From Maritalea sp049801075 (GTDB taxonomy: Bacteria > Pseudomonadota > Alphaproteobacteria > Rhizobiales > Devosiaceae), in contig NZ_JBNAGG010000003.1 in assembly GCF_049801075.1 (NCBI RefSeq), positions 372,001-436,000 on the forward strand: a stretch of DNA of 64,000 bases. Reading direction: 5' to 3'. A program made the translations under genes and the position numbers. Under the pieces are notes generated by a model. The model made no database searches. It saw nothing but the letters and a program-made list of their open reading frames with translations, and had not been told where the DNA came from. Below are positions 7,874 to 15,861 of the stretch, in pieces (positions within the stretch are counted from its first letter, which is position 1; every line of letters starts with the position of its first letter).

Positions 7874-8659
7874 ATGACCGAAAACACACAAGCTGCAACG
7901 CGTCCGGGCGGGTTGCCGCAAATTAATAAAATTGGATTTTCTGATATTGGACAAGCCTTGGGCCAGGGCTGGCACGATTTTATGCGTGCGCCGCTTTATG
8001 GCCTTATCTTTGGCGGATTTTATGCTGTGGGCGGGTTGGCCATTTTGGCCGCGCTTACGGTTTATGACATGCCATGGATGATCATTCCCGTTGCTATCGG
8101 CTTTCCGCTTATTGGGCCATTTGTTGCCGTTGGGCTTTATGAAGTGTCGCGACGGTTGCAAGCAGGTGAGCCGCTGAATATGGGCGAAATCTTTGCCATT
8201 ATGTTTCGGCAGAAAGATCGTCAATTGGGTTGGATGGCCTTTGTGATCCTGTTTATTTTTTGGATATGGGTCTATCAAGTGCGCCTTTTGTTGGCGTTGT
8301 TTTTGGGCTTTAAGAGCTTTTCGTCCATCGGTATGTTTCTCACCGTGATCACCACCACGTCTGAAGGCTTGGGCTTTTTGGCCGTTGGCACTTTGGTGGG
8401 GGCAGGCATTGCCTTTGTGCTCTATGCCTCAACTGTGGTGGCGATGCCGCTTTTGTTGGAGCGGGAGCTGGATTTTGTCTCGGCCATCATCACCAGCTTT
8501 AAGGCGGTGACGATGAATTTTGTGCCGATGCTGGGATTTGCTGCGGTGATTGTGGTGTTCACTTTTGTGGCGATGGTGCCTGCCTTCTTGGGGCTGGTGT
8601 TGGCGCTGCCAGTTTTGGGGCACGCCACTTGGCATCTTTATAAAAAGCTAGTGGTTTAA
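7874..8659 (+). CDS. DUF2189-family membrane protein
   Basis: Alphaproteobacterial DUF2189 proteins are integral membrane proteins of unknown function. About six hydrophobic segments occur after a short soluble N terminus containing the typical KIGFSDIGQALGQGWHDFMRAP region (a domain opening, here described over two blocks). The ATG at 7874 was chosen because AGGGGGAG precedes it closely; the in-frame ATG at 7826 lacks such a site. About 261 residues. It converges with the acetyltransferase gene and the two coding ends overlap by 12 bases. Confidence 0.78.
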   Translation: MTENTQAATRPGGLPQINKIGFSDIGQALGQGWHDFMRAPLYGLIFGGFYAVGGLAILAALTVYDMPWMIIPVAIGFPLIGPFVAVGLYEVSRRLQAGEPLNMGEIFAIMFRQKDRQLGWMAFVILFIFWIWVYQVRLLLALFLGFKSFSSIGMFLTVITTTSEGLGFLAVGTLVGAGIAFVLYASTVVAMPLLLERELDFVSAIITSFKAVTMNFVPMLGFAAVIVVFTFVAMVPAFLGLVLALPVLGHATWHLYKKLVV

Positions 8660-9154
8660 GCGCAGGGTTAGGCCCGACGCATTGACGGGCCTTTTGCCAT
8701 GGATCTTGCCTTTGGTGCGTTTAAACGGTTTGAAGCCCATAAATTCATAAAGCCGCTGGGCAGGTTTGTTGCCGTCCAGCATCTGTACGTCTAGTGGGCG
8801 TTCAGTGTTGTCCATCACATATCTTATAAGACATTGCCCGATACCCTCGCCAAAATAGTCTGGCGAAACATAGAGCCAGGTGAGCTGACGGGGCCTAAAG
8901 GCGGCAAATCCCTTGACGGTTCGGCTCTCGAGGCATTCTGCCAAGATGATGCGATTTGAAAAGAAACCTTCTGCCATATGGCACTTTTGCAAAGGTGCAA
9001 AAGCAGCGTCAGACACCTGCGCTGCACTGAGTTCGATTTGGCGCGCTGCATCATGTATGGCGCAGACGATTGGCCAGTCCGAATCCCGATAATTGCGAAC
9101 GGTGATGTCCTTCTCCATTTTTGAATTGAATATGATTTTCGTCTTCTTCGTCAA
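8648..9154 (-). CDS. GNAT-family N-acetyltransferase
   Basis: A GCN5-related acetyltransferase that would move an acetyl group from acetyl-CoA to an unidentified acceptor. The acetyl-CoA binding segment LYVSPDYFGEGIGQCLIRYV shows the Q/RxxGxG/A-like loop. The C terminus has the common RLYEFMGFKPF block. About 168 residues from the first ATG; an internal ATG at 9118 (MEKDITVRNYRDSDW) matches a typical GNAT start and may be the real one. Neither has a clear ribosome binding site. No partner genes hint at the substrate. Confidence 0.8.
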   Translation of the reverse strand: MTKKTKIIFNSKMEKDITVRNYRDSDWPIVCAIHDAARQIELSAAQVSDAAFAPLQKCHMAEGFFSNRIILAECLESRTVKGFAAFRPRQLTWLYVSPDYFGEGIGQCLIRYVMDNTERPLDVQMLDGNKPAQRLYEFMGFKPFKRTKGKIHGKRPVNASGLTLRLNH

Positions 9155-9236
9155 GCATTTGAAAGATTGATGGTGACGGGACGAAACTAATTGCCTGTTT
9201 GGGGCGTATCTTTATAGAGAGACGCTTGGAGGCTTT

Positions 9237-10109
9237 GTGCGCATTGTGATTTGGACTTTGGTGGTTTTGGCATTGATGGGCGGTGTGCTCGCTTGGGTGG
9301 CCCTTTATCCACCCGCGCGTGATCGTGCGCTCATCGGGTTGAGCCATGTGATGGCACCAGCCTATAGCGGCACGGCTCGGGAGGAGCGGTTTGGACCATT
9401 GGCGCGTCACCGCCTTGATGTTTATCCGGGTGCCGCTGAGGACAGTTCTGAAAAGCCGATCATCATTTTCTATTATGGCGGTGGCTGGCGGGCTGGCGAA
9501 AAGGCGTTTTATCACTTTGTCGGGTCGGCTTTGGCAGCGCGTGGCTATGATGTTGTGATCCCCGACTATCGCTTTTTCCCTGAGGTGCAATTTGCTGGTT
9601 TTATGGAAGATGCCGCCATGGCCTACGCTTGGGTGTGGCAAAACATGGCGCGCGAAAAGGATCGAGACATTGTGGTGATGGGCCATTCGGCGGGCGCGCA
9701 TATGTCCGCATTGTTGGCTTATGGGTCGCAATATCGACCTGATGGTGCACTTGCACCCGCAGCGCTTGTGGGGCTGGCGGGGCCTTATTCGTTCAATCCA
9801 AAAGAATGGCCGAGTACAAAAGAGATATTTGCTGATGTGCCAGATGCTGATTTGGCGCGACCTGTGCATTTTGTGGATGAGAACAGCCCACCTTCCATGT
9901 TGTTTCATGGTGATCGCGATGATCTGGTGAAATTGTGGAATCAAGAGGAGCTTGCAAAAGCGCTTGAGGCCAACCAAGTGCCGCATGAAACATTGATTTT
10001 GCCTGACACGGGGCACTATAAGATCCTATTCTCCTTCGCGCGTCCTCTGTTGGATCAAATGGGCGTTGTGAATCGGGTAGATGCGTTTTTGGACTCTCAA
10101 GGTCTTTAA
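9237..10109 (+). CDS. Alpha/beta hydrolase (esterase/lipase-like)
   Basis: A probable carboxylesterase of the BD-FAE / hormone-sensitive-lipase-like group. An N-terminal hydrophobic segment (about residues 3-24) suggests membrane anchoring or export. The nucleophile elbow GHSAG places Ser at residue 151. The oxyanion region YYGGGW is at 79-84, the acid is in HGDRDD around 226-229, and the histidine is in DTGHY at 260, so the catalytic triad is complete. The GTG start has GGAGG six bases upstream. At 290 residues the length is usual. The natural substrate is unknown. Confidence 0.87.
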   Translation: MRIVIWTLVVLALMGGVLAWVALYPPARDRALIGLSHVMAPAYSGTAREERFGPLARHRLDVYPGAAEDSSEKPIIIFYYGGGWRAGEKAFYHFVGSALAARGYDVVIPDYRFFPEVQFAGFMEDAAMAYAWVWQNMAREKDRDIVVMGHSAGAHMSALLAYGSQYRPDGALAPAALVGLAGPYSFNPKEWPSTKEIFADVPDADLARPVHFVDENSPPSMLFHGDRDDLVKLWNQEELAKALEANQVPHETLILPDTGHYKILFSFARPLLDQMGVVNRVDAFLDSQGL

Positions 10110-10204
10110 AACATGCGGTGAGACGTCCGGCGCGCCCTGTCTGCCAAGAAAATGATGGGCTTTATTTGCTCGTCGACCATTTAGAATCATGATATTTCTT
10201 GCGA

Positions 10205-11389
10205 ATGGTTCGCAATATCAACTTGTTCCCTTGGTTCAAATTTGCTCAATCGTTGATTTTTTGGCAGGCGACGTGGTTTCTCTACTTTGAGCGCAATCTT
10301 TCGGCTGCGGAAGCGATTTTCCTTTATGTGATCTATGATATTGCCACGACGGTGCTTGAAGTGCCGTCGGGCTATATGTCGGACCGGCTGGGGCGGCGTT
10401 TGACATTGATTGCCGCGGCGCTTAGCGGGCTCGCCGCTATATTGATTTTGGTTTTTGGGGAAGGCTTCTCCCAGTTCATGTTGGCCAATGTGCTGTTGGG
10501 CGCGAGTGCAGCCTTTGCCTCGGGCACGGATAGCTCATTACTCTATGAGAGTTTGAGTGCCGAAGGGCGTGCCGCCGAAATCGAACAAGCGGAATTGAAG
10601 GCGTGGCGCTTCGGGTTTACGGCTCTGGCGCTATCGGCCGTGATGGGCGGGGCGCTGGCCCTTTTTGATGATGCGTTTCCTTGGATCGCCACGGCATTGG
10701 CCGGGGTCGTGCTGTTGGGAATAACTTTATTTTTCCGCGAGCCGCCGCACGGCAAATCAGTTTCCTATCGCGAGAGTTTTAACGCGCTGCGCCGCAGTTT
10801 CGTGCACCCAACTTTGATTTGGCTGCTTGGGCTGACGTTGCTCATGTATGTGTTCAGCCATCTTCCCTTTGTGTTCGGTCAGCCCTTTATTCGAGAATCA
10901 TTGGCCGCCATGGGGTATGCCGAGCAAACGCCGCTGGTTTCTGGTGCGGTGACCGGGTTGATGATGGTGATATCTGTTGGGTTTTCACATTTGGCCATGC
11001 CCTTGCGCAACAGGTTTGGCTTAGGTGGTATTTTGTTGTTGGCATTTGGGCTGCAAATTGGGCTTACCGTTGCGCTCGCCACGTCCAATAATTGGTTTGT
11101 TATCGCGCTTTTATTCTTTCGCATGGTGCCAGATTCGCTGTCGCGGCCCTTTATCCAAGCGCGAATTCAACCGCTTTTGCAGGATGGGACGCGGGCGACT
11201 TATCTCTCGGTGCAAAGCCTCGCAGGTCGACTATTATTTGCCATCACCCTCAGCATTGCGGCCGGGCAAACCTCTGGCGATGCGGCCATGCCTTATTCGG
11301 ATATGCAGTTGATTCTGGCTGTTTATGCCGGGATTGGATTATTGTTTTGGCTGGTTCTGGTGCGCACGGCGAAGCGGGCAAAAATTTAG
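10205..11389 (+). CDS. MFS transporter
   Basis: A major facilitator superfamily permease with twelve predicted hydrophobic segments. The loop 2-3 signature appears as GYMSDRLGRRLTLI near residue 60, and a charged cytoplasmic loop occurs in the middle after FREPPHGKS. The substrate cannot be told; the family includes drug and sugar efflux proteins. I use the ATG at 10205; a TTG two codons earlier is possible. About 394 residues. It is followed by the oppositely oriented tRNA-Thr gene. Confidence 0.87.
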   Translation: MVRNINLFPWFKFAQSLIFWQATWFLYFERNLSAAEAIFLYVIYDIATTVLEVPSGYMSDRLGRRLTLIAAALSGLAAILILVFGEGFSQFMLANVLLGASAAFASGTDSSLLYESLSAEGRAAEIEQAELKAWRFGFTALALSAVMGGALALFDDAFPWIATALAGVVLLGITLFFREPPHGKSVSYRESFNALRRSFVHPTLIWLLGLTLLMYVFSHLPFVFGQPFIRESLAAMGYAEQTPLVSGAVTGLMMVISVGFSHLAMPLRNRFGLGGILLLAFGLQIGLTVALATSNNWFVIALLFFRMVPDSLSRPFIQARIQPLLQDGTRATYLSVQSLAGRLLFAITLSIAAGQTSGDAAMPYSDMQLILAVYAGIGLLFWLVLVRTAKRAKI

Positions 11390-11415
11390 GTACCGGTAAA
11401 GGTGCAGGCAGACCA

Positions 11416-11491
11416 TGGTGCCGCTGATAGGATTTGAACCTACGACCCCATCATTACGAATGACGTGCTCTACCAACTGAGCTACAGCGGC
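11416..11491 (-). tRNA. tRNA-Thr (anticodon CGT)
   Basis: On the minus strand, acceptor arms GCCGCTG and CAGCGGC pair fully. The D arm GCTC/GAGC, the anticodon arm CGTCA/TGATG with loop TTCGTAA, and the T arm with GGTTCAAATCC are all in place. The anticodon CGT reads ACG (Thr). The discriminator A and the 3' CCA (11416-11418) are encoded in the DNA. The body is 73 bases plus CCA. Confidence 0.97.
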
Positions 11492-11562
11492 CTGATGGCA
11501 ATTTACATTTATTCGTGTGTGCTGAACAAGTTGTTTGTGGGGGGGGCGGCGCGGGCGGCAGA

Positions 11563-11601
11563 AATGAAAAAGGGTTGCGCGGGAATGTCCCGGCAACCCT
11601 T
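11563..11601 (-). terminator. Intrinsic terminator of the minus-strand micro-gene
   Basis: AAGGGTTGC pairs with GCAACCCTT and the inner CGGGA pairs with TCCCG, giving a 14-bp stem with one bulged G and a 3-base loop. On the minus strand it is followed by TTT and CATTTC, making a TTTTTC tail with the end of the arm. It ends the transcript that would start near 11766 and lies upstream of tRNA-Thr. Confidence 0.8.
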
Positions 11602-11660
11602 CGTCGATATATATCAGCATAAAGGAACTTTTGCGCCTTTTGGCTGCTTGGAAAGAGATG

Positions 11661-11735
11661 TTAGCGGTGCGTTGGCCCCTCTAACAGCACCTCACTTCCA
11701 AAGCCCTTTTTCTGATCTTGATATCGAATAGACAA
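11661..11735 (-). CDS. Candidate 24-residue peptide gene with an extended Shine-Dalgarno
   Basis: The ORF starts at TTG and encodes 24 residues beginning MSIRYQDQKKGFG and ending GPTHR. It is hydrophilic, with no signal or membrane segment. The support is its setting. GGAGGTGATCC, complementary to the 3' end of 16S rRNA, stands directly upstream with the GGAGG core seven bases from the start codon. A TTGACC-N17-CAGAAT promoter would give a leader of about 30 bases. A strong terminator follows about 60 bases after the stop. The whole unit would give an RNA of about 200 bases. It runs divergently from marR and may share its regulation. I do not recognise the peptide; it could instead be a leader or a dual-function small RNA. 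Confidence 0.55.
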   Translation of the reverse strand: MSIRYQDQKKGFGSEVLLEGPTHR

Positions 11736-11772
11736 TGGATCACCTCCTTCCGAATTGTTGAAACTATCTCAG

Positions 11773-11801
11773 ATTCTGCGCTTCAAATTTGAATCGGTCA
11801 A
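11773..11801 (-). promoter_or_regulatory. Promoter of the micro-gene
   Basis: On the minus strand TTGACC (11801-11796) and CAGAAT (11778-11773) are separated by 17 bases, a good housekeeping-type promoter. The predicted start of transcription is near 11766. Its upstream side faces the MarR operator. Confidence 0.55.
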
Positions 11802-11816
11802 GCGCAAAATGCACTA

Positions 11817-11848
11817 TTGATTGTATACTACAATTATTGTAATATACA
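11817..11848 (+). promoter_or_regulatory. marR promoter with overlapping palindromic operator
   Basis: TTGATT (11817-11822) and TAATAT (11840-11845) with a 17-base spacer form the likely promoter. Overlaid on it is a 27-bp inverted repeat (11822-11848) with arms TGTATACTACAAT and ATTGTAATATACA that match at 12 of 13 positions around a single central base. Its size and position are those of a MarR-family operator and predict autorepression. Transcription would start only a few bases before the marR start codon. Confidence 0.72.
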
Positions 11849-11854
11849 CGTATT

Positions 11855-12298
11855 ATGATGAATTTTGAAGAAATCCCCCTGCACTGGGTGAACAGATTAA
11901 GCTTTTTGACGCGACGTGAGTTGGGGCAAAAATTTGCCTTGGCGGGACATAAAATATCGGCTGAGGAATGGGCCGTGTTGCTGATGCTTTGGCAAGAGGA
12001 TGGGCGGTTGCCCAGCAAAATTGCAGACCTCACTTTTCGAGACCGTACCACAGTGACGCGTTTGCTCGATGGCATGGAAAAAAAGCAGTTGATTGAGCGC
12101 CGTACGGATGCGCAAGACCGTCGGCGGACCAGAGTTTTCCTGACATCACATGGTCAGCAGTTGGAAAGTGTGCTCAAGCCAATTGCCCAAGAATTGATCT
12201 CACAATGTCTTGCTGGATTGAGTGTGGATGAGGTGGCACAGCTCACCTTATTGCTGCGCAAAATGACTAAAAATCTCCTGCCCAATTCGGCTCAATAA
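11855..12298 (+). CDS. MarR-family transcriptional regulator
   Basis: A 147-residue winged-helix regulator. MarR features are the helix-turn-helix region around residues 50-75 (PSKIADLTFRDRTTVTRLLD) and the wing RRTDAQDRRRTRVFLT just after it. Members act as homodimers that release DNA on ligand binding or thiol oxidation. No cysteine-based sensor is evident except one Cys near the C terminus (ISQCLAG). A long palindrome overlaps its own promoter, so autoregulation is likely. The stop overlaps the next ATG by one base. A second in-frame ATG lies at 11858, and no ribosome binding site is seen because the leader is nearly absent. It probably controls the deiodinase-like gene after it. Confidence 0.9.
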   Translation: MMNFEEIPLHWVNRLSFLTRRELGQKFALAGHKISAEEWAVLLMLWQEDGRLPSKIADLTFRDRTTVTRLLDGMEKKQLIERRTDAQDRRRTRVFLTSHGQQLESVLKPIAQELISQCLAGLSVDEVAQLTLLLRKMTKNLLPNSAQ

Positions 12299-12315
12299 TG
12301 AAAGGAAACAGTCAA

Positions 12316-13032
12316 ATGAGTGATTATAATTATGATGAGTTTTCAACGGGCGATTATGATTTGGATAACTTCCGCGGACCCCGAGTTGGCCAAAAGGCGC
12401 CCGACTTTGAATTGCAGGATGTGAATGGTGCGGCGCGCCGTTTACTGGATTTTGATGGTGAGTTTCTGGTTTTAGAACTGGGCTCAATCACTTGTCCGTT
12501 GTTTCAAGGTCGACGCAAGAGCATGGGCAGTTTGAAACAGCATTTTCCAAATGTGGATTTCGCCATTCTTTATGTGCGGGAGGCGCATCCGGGCAAAAGC
12601 ATTGGCGCTCACAAAAGCTATGCTGAAAAGCAAACGGTTGCGCAGCGCTTGCGCACGGAAGATGGCGAACAACGCACCATCTTGGTCGATGATATTGAGG
12701 GCACGGCCCATAGCGCGTTTGGTGGTTATCCCAACGCGGTGTTTATCATCAATAAAAAAGGCTGCGTGGTGTTCAATGCGGATTGGAACAATCCGGAGGC
12801 GACGGCTAAAGCCCTGAAGCTGTTGCTCAAGGGCAAGCCCGCCAATGTGAAAAGCTATTTTAAACCTGTGCCACCGCCAATGGTGGCACGAACAATGGGT
12901 CGGAGCGGCAAGGGCTCATTTCTCGATTTTCTCAAAGGCTTGCCGGTATTGATTTGGAAAAATCTGATCCGCCGCAACTTTTTGCTGTTGATCAATCGAC
13001 GCCCAGCAATAGGACCGGACGCCGATTGTTAA
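12316..13032 (+). CDS. Deiodinase-like / redoxin-fold protein
   Basis: A thioredoxin-fold protein resembling the iodothyronine deiodinase family and AhpC/TSA proteins. The opening VGQKAPDFELQDVNG is typical of redoxins. LELGSITCPLF matches the deiodinase active-site segment, with cysteine where animal enzymes carry selenocysteine. YVREAHPGKSIGAHKSYAEK further matches the deiodinase signature. A basic C-terminal extension of about 50 residues, with a hydrophobic stretch (FLDFLKGLPVLIWK), follows the domain. The ATG at 12316 has AAAGGAA upstream; an ATG at 12298 overlaps the marR stop. The likely role is thiol redox chemistry under MarR control. The substrate is unknown and iodine chemistry should not be assumed. 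Confidence 0.72.
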   Translation: MSDYNYDEFSTGDYDLDNFRGPRVGQKAPDFELQDVNGAARRLLDFDGEFLVLELGSITCPLFQGRRKSMGSLKQHFPNVDFAILYVREAHPGKSIGAHKSYAEKQTVAQRLRTEDGEQRTILVDDIEGTAHSAFGGYPNAVFIINKKGCVVFNADWNNPEATAKALKLLLKGKPANVKSYFKPVPPPMVARTMGRSGKGSFLDFLKGLPVLIWKNLIRRNFLLLINRRPAIGPDADC

Positions 13033-13033
13033 A

Positions 13034-14425
13034 TCATATCCCTGTGGGATTAGGCGGTGCGGGCAATGGTGCTGGTGCCGCCTCTTGTTTGGGCTCTGTC
13101 GGCACTGGAGAGAATGCAGGCTTGGCGGCCCCATTTGGTTTGGCTACTGCGCGTGAAGGCACTTTCCATTCAAATTGGTCGAGTTTGCCGGTCAGCGGTG
13201 AGGTGGGTTCCCACTCATCAGCGCTGATGCCATCCGCAATCCATGTCGCATCCGGTTTTGCGGCAACGGCGCGCGACAACCATGCGCGGGCTTTGCCTTG
13301 ATCGCCTGTGTCGCCCTGTTCGATTTCTGCCATAAGGGTGCACACTTTTTGTGTGGCTTGCTGGTCAGTGAAGGGTTGCAGCGCGGCGCGGGCGTCTGAC
13401 CATTCGTGGGCGGCAATGGCCGCTGTGGCCAGCAAGATGGCGCTTTCCAAATGATCGGGGTGTTCCACCACCATGGTTTTGGCGCGTTTCAGCCGCTCGA
13501 CCGCTGATGCGCCGGACTGGGCGTGGATGTAAAGCTCGCCAATATGCGGATGGGCACTGGCGCGCCAGACCCGACGCAATAAGCCAGACGCTTTACGTAC
13601 TTCACCAGACGAAATGAACAGGCGGGCGGCAATTAGCGCTGCTGGAACAAATTCAGGCTGTTTCTTCAAGGCCTCATTGGCAAAGGTGATGGCCCGCTGC
13701 GGTTCGGTTTCTTCCAATTCTTTGGCCAAGGCTGTGCGCAACACAGCATCCAGTCGTTTTTGATTGTCGCGGTCGGCGCGTTCAAAGGGAATCTGGTCCA
13801 ATTGCGCCAGCGCATCCTCATAGTCACCCTGCTTGGCCATATGAGCAAAGATGGCCTTTTGCGCCCATGCCAGTTTGGGCGACAAGCTGGCTGCTTTCTG
13901 GGCGAATTGAAGCGCTGCATCTTCGCGATTTTGCTGGCGGGCTTGTTCGTAGAGACCAGAAAGGGCCGCGATGGCGGTTTTGGGATCTTCAATCATCTCC
14001 CGATATTGCAGGCGGGCCTGTTTTAGCTCACCCAGTTGCATATTGGCTTGCGCTTCCAACAATTGTGCGGCCGTGTTGCCTTCTAATTTTAGTCGCGCTT
14101 CGCGGGCCAATTGGCGTGCCTTGCTGGGATCGCCAGTTTGTAGCGCAATGATGGCATTGGAAAGGGCGTCCACGCCTTTGCGTTGTTTGCGCTTTTCATT
14201 GGCGCGGGAGAACAAGGCTGGAATGCCAAAAATACGACGAATGATCGCCCACACGAAAATGGTGATCAGCATGAGCAGGACAAGCCCAAACAGAACAATG
14301 CCGAGGCTTGGTTGCATTTGGTAGCCAAAACCGGTGATCACCACTTCGCCGGGGACAGACATGATGATGCTGGCGCCCCATGCGATCAAAAGCGAGAAGG
14401 CGACGATGATAAAGATACGAATCAT
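13034..14425 (-). CDS. hemY: HemY N-terminal domain / TPR membrane protein
   Basis: Inner-membrane protein of the proteobacterial HemY family (not protoporphyrinogen oxidase). Two N-terminal membrane segments (about 3-22 and 42-63) precede a long alpha-helical TPR-type region. The C terminus is rich in proline and alanine (EAAPAPLPAPPNPTG). It overlaps the mic60 gene by four bases and is last in the hemC-hemD-mic60-hemY group, so it is probably co-transcribed. The family is placed with heme synthesis by gene neighbourhood; its biochemical role is not known. 463 residues. Confidence 0.87.
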   Translation of the reverse strand: MIRIFIIVAFSLLIAWGASIIMSVPGEVVITGFGYQMQPSLGIVLFGLVLLMLITIFVWAIIRRIFGIPALFSRANEKRKQRKGVDALSNAIIALQTGDPSKARQLAREARLKLEGNTAAQLLEAQANMQLGELKQARLQYREMIEDPKTAIAALSGLYEQARQQNREDAALQFAQKAASLSPKLAWAQKAIFAHMAKQGDYEDALAQLDQIPFERADRDNQKRLDAVLRTALAKELEETEPQRAITFANEALKKQPEFVPAALIAARLFISSGEVRKASGLLRRVWRASAHPHIGELYIHAQSGASAVERLKRAKTMVVEHPDHLESAILLATAAIAAHEWSDARAALQPFTDQQATQKVCTLMAEIEQGDTGDQGKARAWLSRAVAAKPDATWIADGISADEWEPTSPLTGKLDQFEWKVPSRAVAKPNGAAKPAFSPVPTEPKQEAAPAPLPAPPNPTGI

Positions 14426-15807
14426 TGGCCTTCTCCTTCAGCTTGATGGTCTTGACTGAGCAATGTGGTGCGCATATCGGTTTGCCATTGCTCAATGGTG
14501 AGATGCTCAAGAAGTGCACTAGAGAGCGGGGTCGCCGCTTCCTGCATTGACGCGGGCAATTGGGTGACCAATTGCTGTGCGTCTACAAGGCGCTGTGCGG
14601 CCAACGCATCTTCAATTTGATCTAGAATTGCAAGTGGATCGCTTCCATCGGCATCTAACGGACGCAAATTGACCGCATCCTTTAGGGTACCCATCAGCTT
14701 ATCTTGCCAAGGCGCATCTTGGTCCACGCCAGGACGCGCGGCCAACAAAGTGGGACGCAGATCCTCAAATTGTGCAGGAAGGCTGGACGCTGGGGTGATG
14801 CCCTTTTGGGCGATATTCATAACTTCAACTTCCGGCGTGACTTTGAGGGAATTGCTCAATTCTTCAAGTCGTGCTGCGAAAGGTTGGCCTTTTTGAATGG
14901 CGGCGTCAATTTCGCTCAACAAAATTGGGACCCGTGCAGCGGCAATGGCGCTATTGGCGGCTTGCCGTGCCGATTGATCTTGTTCCATTGCGGCAATTTG
15001 GGATTGGAGCTTGGCCAAATCAGCTTGCAAATTTGCTACGGCTTCGCTTTGCGTTTCTAAACGGGCCTGAAGGCCAGCAAGATTTTCAGACTGGGCGTCC
15101 AACTGAGAGTTGATCGGCGTGAGATCAATTGCGGGTGCTGCGGCGGGCAATTCGCCAGTGTCGCTGGCTTGCGACGCTGCATTGTTGGTCAGTTGTTGCT
15201 GGGTGGTTTTGAGGTCGGCCACATCCTGTTCCAGCGTGGCCAAGGCGCTTTCAATTGGGTTTAGATCAACCGCAGCAGGTGCTTCTGCTGGCGTGTCGAG
15301 CGTCGCCAATTGTGCCTCAATGCTGGCGATGGCGCTTTCAATCGGTGTGGTGTCGATGGCCGCGATATCTGATTGCAATGCGCTCAGATCATCGTTGGTG
15401 GCATAGGGTGCCAAATCCGGCTGCGCATTTTCCAGATCAAAGATGCGTTTTTGCAGTTTCGCGATTTCAGGCGTCAGGTTGGATTGTACCGCCCATTGGT
15501 TGAATGGGAAAACCTTGAAATAGGCTAGCCCGGCTGTGCCCGCCATGCCAAGCGCTGCGCTGAGCAAAATCGCGGTAATAAAAGTGCCTGTGCCGCCGCC
15601 TTCATCATTGCTGCTGGTTGGCTGGGCTTTGGGGGCGTCATTTGGTTTTTTGTCTGTGGGCTTGGCCGTGCCTGACGACGTGCTGGACGGCTTGGCATCA
15701 CTTTTTGAGGTTGATGAGGTCGAGCCTTCAGCGGCGGAAGATGTTTTTTTCGCTTCTGCATCAAGAATGGGGGGACGCACAGGACCCTTTTTGTTTTCGT
15801 CGACCAT
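14422..15807 (-). CDS. Mic60/mitofilin-like inner-membrane protein
   Basis: The layout is an acidic, low-complexity cytoplasmic head rich in Ser, Lys, Thr and Pro (residues 1-75), one membrane segment (about 78-102, FITAILLSAALGMAGTAG), a long coiled-coil region rich in Ala, Gln and Leu, and a C-terminal helical domain. This is the architecture of alphaproteobacterial Mic60, related to mitochondrial mitofilin, which shapes inner-membrane invaginations. Such genes are known to sit beside heme genes in this class. 461 residues. The four-base overlap with hemY suggests translational coupling. Confidence 0.82.
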   Translation of the reverse strand: MVDENKKGPVRPPILDAEAKKTSSAAEGSTSSTSKSDAKPSSTSSGTAKPTDKKPNDAPKAQPTSSNDEGGGTGTFITAILLSAALGMAGTAGLAYFKVFPFNQWAVQSNLTPEIAKLQKRIFDLENAQPDLAPYATNDDLSALQSDIAAIDTTPIESAIASIEAQLATLDTPAEAPAAVDLNPIESALATLEQDVADLKTTQQQLTNNAASQASDTGELPAAAPAIDLTPINSQLDAQSENLAGLQARLETQSEAVANLQADLAKLQSQIAAMEQDQSARQAANSAIAAARVPILLSEIDAAIQKGQPFAARLEELSNSLKVTPEVEVMNIAQKGITPASSLPAQFEDLRPTLLAARPGVDQDAPWQDKLMGTLKDAVNLRPLDADGSDPLAILDQIEDALAAQRLVDAQQLVTQLPASMQEAATPLSSALLEHLTIEQWQTDMRTTLLSQDHQAEGEGQ

Positions 15808-15861
15808 TAAAAAACCTTTTTAGCCAGCATTTGGGTATTTGGACCTTTGGATGCCCGGACT

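Noticed and set aside
11465..11731. 88-codon plus-strand ORF next to tRNA-Thr
   Set aside because: It runs through the tRNA complement, a glycine/alanine-rich low-complexity part and a terminator hairpin. No ribosome binding site or family resemblance is visible, and the opposite strand has a better-supported unit.
11736..11749. Remnant of a 16S rRNA gene
   Set aside because: Only 14 bases match; the bases upstream do not continue the 16S helix 45 sequence. A ribosome binding site read on the other strand explains it better.
12316..13032. Selenocysteine-containing deiodinase
   Set aside because: The active-site codon is TGT (Cys), and there is no in-frame TGA or SECIS-like hairpin.
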